Shown here one piece after another: positions 1 through 6,195 of a stretch of DNA of 8,567 bases. Source of the DNA: Hyphomicrobiales bacterium. GTDB taxonomy: Bacteria; Pseudomonadota; Alphaproteobacteria; Rhizobiales; Aestuariivirgaceae. Positions within the stretch are counted from its first letter, which is position 1. Every line of letters starts with the position of its first letter. The stretch lies in contig JAHFPK010000107.1 in NCBI GenBank assembly GCA_023266715.1, forward strand, positions 1 through 8,567, in the 5' to 3' direction. Below the pieces are notes generated by a model, which was given only the letters and a program-made list of their open reading frames with translations, did no database searches and was not told the DNA's origin. A program made the position numbers and the translations under genes.

Positions 1-1846
1 CCCAGCGGTAACCCGGTTGAGCGGTGGGCAGCGTAACGCTTGCACTGTTGTGGCTCCGGTTGAACCAGATGAGCAGGCGCTCGTTGACTTCTGGGCAACT
101 CAGGATCAGGCCAAAAACATTAAACGTTGGATCGGTCCAGTGCAGAACCCCGCCCTGCGCCGAAAGCCATTGAATATCTGGGTATTTCTGGCCGTTTGAG
201 ATCTGGCCCGTGAGAAAACGGTCAGCAAAATAGGGAGCATGACTAGCCCGGAACTTTGCCAATCCAGCGACATGCGCAATGAGGCCCTGGTCAGCCGTGC
301 TCCAATCCAGCCACGTCGTTTCGTTATCCTGTGCATAGGCGTTGTTGTTGCCGCGCTGGCTGCGGCCAAATTCATCACCCGCTGTCAGCATCACTGTTCC
401 CCGTGAAAGAAATAGGGTCGCCAGCAGAGCTTTCACATCCCGGGTAGGGTTTTTCGAAATCCAGCACGGCTCTTGCGAATTTCCATCCCGGTTGCCTTCA
501 CCATTGGCAAAGTTGTCCTTGTGGTCATGGGTGACAAAATCAAGAAGCGTAAAGCCATCGTGGGCGGCTAAATAGTTTATGCTGCTCGAAGGCTTACGGG
601 TTTCGCGCGCAAAGAAGTCCGATGAGCCGGAAAGGCGCGTGGCAAAATTGCCCGTGGCTCCCGCATCACCCCGCCAGAAATGCCGCACGTCATCCCGGTA
701 GCGGCCATTCCATTCGTGCCAGACGCCCGGAAATTTTCCAAGCTGATAGCCGTCGGGACCGACGTCCCAGGGCTCCGCGATATGGATGAGGGAACCCAGC
801 AGGGGGTCGTGTTGAATGGCCCGAAGCAAGGGTGCACCACTGTCAAATCCATGGTTTTCTCGCCCCAAGACGGTAGCGAGATCATAACGAAATCCGTCAA
901 TTCCCGTCGCATTTACCCAGTGGCGCATGGCGGCCAATATATGGTCCATGACGGGCGCGCTGTTCGTGTCGATGGTATTGCCGCACCCCGTATCATTTAC
1001 CAGAACGCCATTTGAATGCCGGTAATAGAGCGTGTTATCCAGCCCACGAAAGGAAACGGTTGGTCCGCCCAAATCGCTTTCGCCGGAGTGGTTGAATACG
1101 GCGTCGAGGATGACGCGCAGACCTTCCTCATGCAGAGTTGCAATGGTTTCCCGTATTTCCTTCAACCCGCCGGGGGCAAGCCGCGGATCCGGGGCAAAAA
1201 AAGTAATCGGATTATAGCCCCAGGCGTTGGAAAGCCCCTGCTGCGCGAGATGCCGTTCATCGGCCCACGCCATAAGCGGCATCATTTCAACTGTATCGAC
1301 ACCAAGCTTGAGAAAATGTTCGATGCATGCGGGATTAGCAAGTGCCGCCACTGTGCCACGAAGTTTCTCAGGAATTTGTCGATGGAGCTTGGTGAAAGCT
1401 TTCACGGCCACTTCATAAATGAAGCGAGGCGTTTTGTGCGGTAACCGCCGAGCGAGAGGTTGGGGTGCAGTGACTATGCACTTTGGCACAAAGCGTGAAG
1501 TCTGCGCATCCTTTTTTGCCAAATCGGGATGCCAGCTGAAAGCGCGATCAAGCTGGTCTGCGTGGGGATCAAGCAGTAATTTGGAAACATCAAAGAGATG
1601 GCCCTTTGCAACGTCATAGGGTCCCTCGGCTCGCAACCCATAATGCTGGCCGATTTTTACATCTGGAATAAAGCCGTAAAAGACATCACCATTGCGAGAT
1701 AGCAATTCAAAGCGCGTTTCCTCATCGGACTCAAACAGGCAGAAAAATATCCGTATTGCATGTCTTGAGGTGACAGCAACATTCAATCCACCCTTTATAG
1801 GCGTGACTCCAAGGGGGGAAGGCGATCCGGCATTTGATTTAGGCAT
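1..1846 (-). CDS. glgX: Glycogen debranching enzyme GlgX (isoamylase-type GH13), 3' end outside the window
   Basis: GlgX hydrolyses alpha-1,6 branch linkages of phosphorylase-trimmed glycogen in the cytoplasm, freeing short maltodextrins. The reading frame starts at ATG 1844-1846 and stays open for 615 codons to the window edge; E. coli GlgX is about 657 residues, so roughly 40 C-terminal residues are missing. An N-terminal CBM48-like region begins with 'SPLG' (residues 10-13). The GH13 barrel follows from 'IYEV' (143-146). Region I is 'DAVFNH' (D248-H253); the nucleophile is D322 in 'GFRYDLA'; the acid/base is E358 in 'IAEPWD'; the transition-state Asp is D430 in 'AAHDGF'. The spacing between the last two (72) equals that in E. 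coli. Isoamylase-type 'GDEFGR' (490-495) and 'NNNAYAQDNE' (500-509) follow. The start lies 1 nt after the pgm stop with no visible Shine-Dalgarno, so coupled translation is likely. GlgX rather than maltooligosyltrehalose hydrolase (TreZ) is supported by these motifs and the operon. Confidence 0.96.
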   Translation of the reverse strand, partial: MPKSNAGSPSPLGVTPIKGGLNVAVTSRHAIRIFFCLFESDEETRFELLSRNGDVFYGFIPDVKIGQHYGLRAEGPYDVAKGHLFDVSKLLLDPHADQLDRAFSWHPDLAKKDAQTSRFVPKCIVTAPQPLARRLPHKTPRFIYEVAVKAFTKLHRQIPEKLRGTVAALANPACIEHFLKLGVDTVEMMPLMAWADERHLAQQGLSNAWGYNPITFFAPDPRLAPGGLKEIRETIATLHEEGLRVILDAVFNHSGESDLGGPTVSFRGLDNTLYYRHSNGVLVNDTGCGNTIDTNSAPVMDHILAAMRHWVNATGIDGFRYDLATVLGRENHGFDSGAPLLRAIQHDPLLGSLIHIAEPWDVGPDGYQLGKFPGVWHEWNGRYRDDVRHFWRGDAGATGNFATRLSGSSDFFARETRKPSSSINYLAAHDGFTLLDFVTHDHKDNFANGEGNRDGNSQEPCWISKNPTRDVKALLATLFLSRGTVMLTAGDEFGRSQRGNNNAYAQDNETTWLDWSTADQGLIAHVAGLAKFRASHAPYFADRFLTGQISNGQKYPDIQWLSAQGGVLHWTDPTFNVFGLILSCPEVNERLLIWFNRSHNSASVTLPTAQPGYRW

Positions 1847-1847
1847 A

Positions 1848-3470
1848 CTAGGTGATCACAGTCGGTTCCATGCGGCCCGTGCGTTCGGCGATGCCGGCGA
1901 TGCCGCGCGCAAAGCCGATGAGATCAGAAAGAGCCGCCTGGGTTTCGAGCCCAAGATTCTTGGATTCATATTTCTCGACATAGACGCGCAATGTCGCCCC
2001 CGCCGTGCCCGTGCCTGAAAGCCGGTAGATAACCCGCGAGCCATCTTCAAACACTATACGGATTCCTTGATTGGCGGTGTTCGAGCCATCGACGATGTCA
2101 TGGTAGGCAAAGTCATCGGCTGCTGACACCGCAAGTGCTCCGGCCTTTTCTCCTTTCAGGTTCGGCAGCTTGTCGCGCAGGAATACCATCATCTTGTTAG
2201 CCGCTTCCGCATCAACCTCTTCATAGTCATGGCGTGAATAGTAGTTGCGCCCATAGCTCGCCCAATGTTCCCTGACAATTTCCACAACGCTTTGCTGACG
2301 CTTAGCCAGAATATTCAGCCACAGCAAAACCGCCCAGAGGCCATCCTTCTCGCGCACATGGTTAGAACCGGTTCCCGCACTTTCTTCGCCGCACAGCGTA
2401 ATCATGCCGGCGTCGAGGAGGTTTCCGAAAAATTTCCATCCCGTCGGCGTTTCAAAACACTTTATGCCGAGTTTTGCGGCAACCCGGTCAACTGCACAAC
2501 TTGTGGGCATGGAGCGTGCGACACCTGCAAGCCCTTTTGCGTAACCCGGTGCCAGATGCGCATTGGCGGCGAGCAGCGCCAAGGAATCTGAAGGTGTTAC
2601 AAACTGGTTCTTGCCGATGATGAGATTGCGGTCGCCATCGCCATCCGAGGCCGCGCCGAAATCGGGCCCGGACGCCGACATCATCAAATCATAAAGCTCT
2701 TTCGCATGAACCAGATTGGGGTCCGGATGATGCCCACCGAAATCAGGAAGCGGTGTTCCATTGACAACCGAACCCTTGGGCGCACCAAGGGCACCTTCGA
2801 GAATGGCATGGCCATAGGGGCCGGTTATGGCATGCATCGCATCGAACCTGACACGGAAGCCGGATTTGAAAAGCGTCTTGATCGCGTCGAAATCGAACAA
2901 AGTTTCCATAAGCTTCTGATAATCAGAAACCGGATCGACGACTTCGATTGTCATGCCTTCAATCTTTGACGTGCCCAATTTATCGAGATTGCAATCAGCG
3001 CCATCAGAAATTTTGTAACTCGAGATTTTCTTGGTATTGGCAAAGAACTGTTCCGTCATTTTCTCCGGCGCCGGGCCACCATTTCCTGCATTGTACTTGA
3101 TGCCGAAGTCGCCATCGGGTCCTCCGGGATTGTGGCTGGCCGAAAGAATGATGCCGCCAAATGCTTTCGATTTGCGGATGAGGTGGGAAGCAGCAGGGGT
3201 CGATAGTAATCCGCCTTTGGCCGTCAGGACACGGCCAAAACCATTGGCCGCCGCCATGCGGATAGTGGTTTGAATGACCTCGCGGTTGAAATATCTACCA
3301 TCCCCGCCAATGACCAGAGTCTTGCCTTTGAAACCTTCAAGTCCATCAAAAATAGATTGAATGAAATTCTCGGCGTAGTAGGCCTGCTGGAACACCGACA
3401 CCTTCTTGCGCAAACCGGATGTTCCGGGCTTTTGCCCTTCAAAGGGCTTGGTGGGAACTGTTTTAATCAT
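1848..3470 (-). CDS. pgm: Phosphoglucomutase (alpha-D-phosphohexomutase family)
   Basis: Pgm interconverts glucose-6-phosphate and glucose-1-phosphate, linking central metabolism to ADP-glucose synthesis and, in rhizobia, also to UDP-glucose for surface polysaccharides. The protein has 540 residues, close to the roughly 540-residue alphaproteobacterial form. The substrate-phosphate motif 'GTSGLRKK' is at 16-23. The phosphorylated serine is S112 in 'SASHNPGG'. The Mg2+ loop is 'DGDGDR' with D276, D278 and D280. The sugar-binding loop is 'GEESAG' (361-366), and the C-terminal phosphate loop is 'RLSGTGTAGATLR' (483-495). ATG at 3468-3470 follows the glgA stop by one base and has no strong Shine-Dalgarno, so coupling to glgA is likely; the gene ends in TAG at 1848-1850. 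Near the C-terminus a perfect tandem 9-bp repeat (1887-1904) encodes Gly-Ile-Ala twice. A phosphomannomutase is less likely, given the length and the glycogen context. Confidence 0.97.
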   Translation of the reverse strand: MIKTVPTKPFEGQKPGTSGLRKKVSVFQQAYYAENFIQSIFDGLEGFKGKTLVIGGDGRYFNREVIQTTIRMAAANGFGRVLTAKGGLLSTPAASHLIRKSKAFGGIILSASHNPGGPDGDFGIKYNAGNGGPAPEKMTEQFFANTKKISSYKISDGADCNLDKLGTSKIEGMTIEVVDPVSDYQKLMETLFDFDAIKTLFKSGFRVRFDAMHAITGPYGHAILEGALGAPKGSVVNGTPLPDFGGHHPDPNLVHAKELYDLMMSASGPDFGAASDGDGDRNLIIGKNQFVTPSDSLALLAANAHLAPGYAKGLAGVARSMPTSCAVDRVAAKLGIKCFETPTGWKFFGNLLDAGMITLCGEESAGTGSNHVREKDGLWAVLLWLNILAKRQQSVVEIVREHWASYGRNYYSRHDYEEVDAEAANKMMVFLRDKLPNLKGEKAGALAVSAADDFAYHDIVDGSNTANQGIRIVFEDGSRVIYRLSGTGTAGATLRVYVEKYESKNLGLETQAALSDLIGFARGIAGIAERTGRMEPTVIT

Positions 3471-3471
3471 C

Positions 3472-4905
3472 TCAGGCGGCTTTCAAGAGTGAGCGGTAGA
3501 GATCGGCATAGCGCGCAGCGCTGCGCGTCCATGATACATCGGCCTTCATGCCGGCCCGTTGCATCGAAGCCCATGCGGCCTTGTCAGCATAAAGTGTGGT
3601 AGCACGTTCCAACGCATGTTCCAGTGCTTCTTGTGTAACTGGCGCAAATTGAATCCCCGAGGCAACACCCGCCGAAATGGCTGCATCATTGGCATCGATG
3701 ATTGTATCGGCAAGACCGCCCACGCGCGCCACAACCGGAACACAGCCGTAACGCAAGCCATAAAGCTGCGTGAGGCCACAGGGTTCAAAGCGTGAAGGAA
3801 TGAGTATGGCATCTGAGCCCGCCTGCAGGAGATGCGACAGCGGCTCGTCATAGGTCGTGGCGACGCCAACCCTGCCGGGATAGTGGACCGTTGCTTCCTT
3901 GAGCGGTCCTTCCAGTACCGCATCGCCTGAACCCAGAATGGCCAGCCTGCCACCGAGTTCAATGAGCCTGGGAAGCGCTGCTGCCACAAGGTCCATGCCC
4001 TTTTGCAGCGTAAGCCGGCTGACGATGCAATAGAGCAGCCCATCGCCAGTTTCCAGGCCGAAACGTTTCTCAATGGCCCGCTTGTTTGCTTCGCGTCTTG
4101 CCAATTGTTTTGCTGTATAGCTTTGCATGATATTTGCGTCATTGGCGGGATTCCAGATATCCGTGTCAATTCCATTGACGATCCCATGAACCACATTGCT
4201 CCGGACACGAAGCAAGCCGTCAAGCCCCATGCCGTCTTCGACTGTCAGAATCTCGCGGGCATAGGTGGGGCTCACTGTTGTAATGGCATCGGCGCATTGT
4301 AGCCCTGCCTTCAAATAGCCAACGCCGCCAAAATATTCCACGCCCTCAATGCCGAAGGCCCTGGGCGGCAGTCCAAGCGTGCCAAAGATCGAAGCCGGAA
4401 AATGTCCCTGAAATGCCAGATTGTGGACCGTCATGACAGTTTTGGGTCCGCCGCCATAGCGCACGTAGGCTGGAACAAGTCCCGCCTGCCAGTCGTGGCA
4501 GTGAATGATTTGGGGCACAAAATCAGCAACCGATCCCCGTCCGATTTCAGCTGCGATCAGTGAGAGGGCGGCAAAGCGCCGAGAATTATCGGGCCAATCC
4601 TTGCCATCAGGTCCAAGATAGGGATTTCCCGGCCGATCATAGAGATGCGGCGCATCAAGCACAAATAGTTCAAGCCTCTTCGCCTTGCCCCAGAGCAATC
4701 GTGCCGCACCGCCAAAGAGATTTTCCGAAGTGTAAGCAACCTCAAATTCTTCAAGCGCCTTCATGACGGCCGGATAACCCGGCATCAGGGTAATGACACT
4801 CACACCCTGTTTGGCCAATGCCGCCGGAAGGGCCCCGGCAACGTCAGCCAGCCCGCCAGTTTTGACCAGCGGAAATACTTCGGATGCGACACTAAGTATT
4901 TTCAT
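3472..4905 (-). CDS. glgA: Glycogen synthase (ADP-glucose dependent, GT5)
   Basis: GlgA transfers glucose from ADP-glucose to the non-reducing end of an alpha-1,4-glucan. At 477 residues it matches the size of E. coli GlgA (477). The N-terminal Rossmann domain opens with 'KTGG' (K15-G18), the conserved ADP-glucose site. 'HCHDWQ' places D138, and 'TVHNLAFQG' places H161. The C-terminal Rossmann domain has 'SRLTLQKG' with R297 and K302, then the GT-B motif 'SRFEPCGLTQ' with E374 and C376, the equivalents of E. coli E377 and C379. The ATG at 4903-4905 overlaps the glgC stop in ATGA, and no separate Shine-Dalgarno is visible, so reinitiation after glgC is the likely route of translation. It ends in TGA one base before pgm. 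A perfect 16-bp palindrome sits within its last codons. UDP-glucose-specific enzymes are an unlikely alternative, given the adjacent glgC. Confidence 0.98.
   Translation of the reverse strand: MKILSVASEVFPLVKTGGLADVAGALPAALAKQGVSVITLMPGYPAVMKALEEFEVAYTSENLFGGAARLLWGKAKRLELFVLDAPHLYDRPGNPYLGPDGKDWPDNSRRFAALSLIAAEIGRGSVADFVPQIIHCHDWQAGLVPAYVRYGGGPKTVMTVHNLAFQGHFPASIFGTLGLPPRAFGIEGVEYFGGVGYLKAGLQCADAITTVSPTYAREILTVEDGMGLDGLLRVRSNVVHGIVNGIDTDIWNPANDANIMQSYTAKQLARREANKRAIEKRFGLETGDGLLYCIVSRLTLQKGMDLVAAALPRLIELGGRLAILGSGDAVLEGPLKEATVHYPGRVGVATTYDEPLSHLLQAGSDAILIPSRFEPCGLTQLYGLRYGCVPVVARVGGLADTIIDANDAAISAGVASGIQFAPVTQEALEHALERATTLYADKAAWASMQRAGMKADVSWTRSAARYADLYRSLLKAA
3512..3527. repeat. Perfect 16-bp palindrome inside the glgA 3' end
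   Basis: CGCGCAGCGCTGCGCG equals its own reverse complement over all 16 bases. It encodes part of the glgA C-terminus (around Thr-Arg-Ser-Ala-Ala-Arg) and lies about 40 nt before the glgA stop and pgm start. It could form a short GC-rich hairpin or bind a dimeric protein, but GC-rich codons for Arg and Ala can produce such a sequence by chance. It is not a terminator: no T-tract follows on either strand. Confidence 0.5.
4902..4905 (-). promoter_or_regulatory. ATGA start-stop overlap coupling glgC and glgA
   Basis: The glgA ATG and the glgC TGA share bases in a 4-bp ATGA. No purine-rich Shine-Dalgarno is evident in the preceding glgC codons. Translation of glgA probably depends on ribosomes finishing glgC, which would tie the amounts of the two biosynthetic enzymes together. 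The overlap is seen directly; the coupling is inferred. Confidence 0.8.
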
Positions 4906-6167
4906 GCCGTCAGTTTTGCAATCATTGGTTTGGTGATGAGGGTGACACCATTTTCGGTCCGCCTGAATCTCTTGGCATCTTCCACCGGGTCTTCGCCTAC
5001 CACCAAGCCATCAGGGATCATTACGCCGCGGTCAATCACAACCTTCTTCAACACGGCATTTCGGCCAATTTCCACATAGGGCATGACGACAGCCTCTTCG
5101 ACGTATGAATAGGAATTCACCCGGACACCCGTGAACAGGAGCGTTCGCCTGAGCGATGCACCCGAAACAATGCAGCCACCCGAAACCAGTGACGACACGG
5201 CCATGCCGCGTCTGCCGTCTTCGTCGTGCACAAATTTTGCTGGCGGCGTCACTTCACCGTAGGTCCAGATTGGCCAGTCATTATCATAAAGGTCCAAGGC
5301 GGGCAGTATGTCGCAAAGATCAAGATTGGCTTCCCAATAGGCATCGACAGTTCCCACATCGCGCCAATAGGCAGCCGCTTCCTTGGTCGAGCGCACGCAG
5401 GATTGGGTGAAGCGGTGCGCCACGGCTTTTCCGCTCTTCACGATGTAGGGAATGATGTCCTTGCCAAAATCATGGGAAGATTTTTTGTTGGCAGCGTCCT
5501 CCCGCAACAGATCAAGAAGATACTTGGTGTTGAAAACATAAATGCCCATGGAGGCAAGCGCATGGTCCGGATTTCCTGGAATGCCGGGAGGGTCCTTCGG
5601 CTTTTCTACAAAGGCGATAATCCGGTCCTTGTCATCAACGTGCATGACGCCAAAGCCGGTGGCTTCCATGCGTGGCACTTCGAGGCAGCCAACGGTCACA
5701 TCTGCGCCCTGGTCCACGTGCTGCTGCAGCATCAGCTCGTAGTCCATTTTGTAAATATGGTCGCCCGCCAAAATTACCATATATTGGGGCTTATAGCCTT
5801 CGATTATATCGGCGTTTTGATGAACCGCATCGGCGGTCCCACTATACCACTGGTCTTCGGAAACCCTTTGGCTCGCTGGAAGAATGTCGAAGCTCTCATT
5901 GCGTTCCGGCCGCAAGAAATTCCAGCCCCTCTGCATATGCCGGATGAGGCTATGGGCTTTATACTGGGTAGCCACTCCAAAGCGCCGGATGCCGGAGTTC
6001 AAGGCGTTGGAAAGGGCAAAATCAATGATGCGGGATTTGCCGCCAAAGAACACTGCAGGCTTGGCCCGCCGATCGGTAAGTTCCATGAGGCGGCTGCCGC
6101 GGCCACCCGCTAAAACATAGGCCATGGCGTCACGGGCGAGTGGTGCGCTTCTGCGGGGTCCTGCCAA
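4902..6167 (-). CDS. glgC: Glucose-1-phosphate adenylyltransferase (ADP-glucose pyrophosphorylase)
   Basis: GlgC makes ADP-glucose and pyrophosphate from ATP and glucose-1-phosphate, the committed and allosterically controlled step of bacterial glycogen synthesis. The 421-residue protein has the pyrophosphorylase signature 'LAGGRGSRL' (19-27) followed by 'RRAKPAV' (33-39), whose K36 aligns with the E. coli activator-site K39. 'GTADAV' is at 110-115 and 'LAGDHIYKMDY' at 133-143. 'FVEKP' contains K189, the equivalent of the glucose-1-phosphate-binding K195. 'YWRDVGT' is at 267-273. The region after about residue 310 has the turn-rich pattern of a left-handed beta-helix. The start is TTG at 6165-6167, chosen because GGGAGG lies 5 nt upstream. 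The first in-frame ATG (Met15) has no Shine-Dalgarno and would remove arginines near the allosteric region. The characterised Agrobacterium enzyme responds to fructose-6-phosphate and pyruvate; the same regulation here is inferred from similarity. Confidence 0.98.
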   Translation of the reverse strand: MAGPRRSAPLARDAMAYVLAGGRGSRLMELTDRRAKPAVFFGGKSRIIDFALSNALNSGIRRFGVATQYKAHSLIRHMQRGWNFLRPERNESFDILPASQRVSEDQWYSGTADAVHQNADIIEGYKPQYMVILAGDHIYKMDYELMLQQHVDQGADVTVGCLEVPRMEATGFGVMHVDDKDRIIAFVEKPKDPPGIPGNPDHALASMGIYVFNTKYLLDLLREDAANKKSSHDFGKDIIPYIVKSGKAVAHRFTQSCVRSTKEAAAYWRDVGTVDAYWEANLDLCDILPALDLYDNDWPIWTYGEVTPPAKFVHDEDGRRGMAVSSLVSGGCIVSGASLRRTLLFTGVRVNSYSYVEEAVVMPYVEIGRNAVLKKVVIDRGVMIPDGLVVGEDPVEDAKRFRRTENGVTLITKPMIAKLTA

Positions 6168-6172
6168 TTTTT

Positions 6173-6178
6173 CCTCCC
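6173..6178 (-). promoter_or_regulatory. Strong Shine-Dalgarno (GGGAGG) deciding the glgC TTG start
   Basis: Read on the minus strand, GGGAGG is followed by five A residues and then TTG at 6167-6165. The spacing is suitable for ribosome binding and the complementarity to the 16S rRNA tail is the best at any gene start in the window. It supports the TTG start over the ATG at codon 15. The 28-bp glgB-glgC gap that holds it is very A-rich on the coding strand, which should keep the site unstructured in the mRNA. Confidence 0.85.
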
Positions 6179-6195
6179 AAATTTTTTGTTTTTTA

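Noticed and set aside
680..1444. Two consecutive plus-strand open frames (680-1015 and 1016-1444) that could look like a small operon
   Set aside because: This stretch is covered on the minus strand by the uninterrupted glgX frame, including its catalytic residues; the plus-strand peptides have no recognisable family.
1852..1859. GTGATCAC palindrome at the pgm/glgX junction as an operator
   Set aside because: Eight bases is short enough to occur by chance, and it encodes the conserved Val-Ile end of Pgm.
5226..6113. A 295-codon open frame on the plus strand opposite glgC
   Set aside because: It is fully antisense to a gene with clear catalytic motifs and shows no recognisable domain or signs of independent coding. 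Long antisense frames are common opposite well-conserved GC-biased genes.
6181..6195. T-rich run on the plus strand as a terminator tail
   Set aside because: No gene is transcribed on the plus strand here, and no GC-rich stem precedes it. On the coding strand it is an A-rich leader for glgC.
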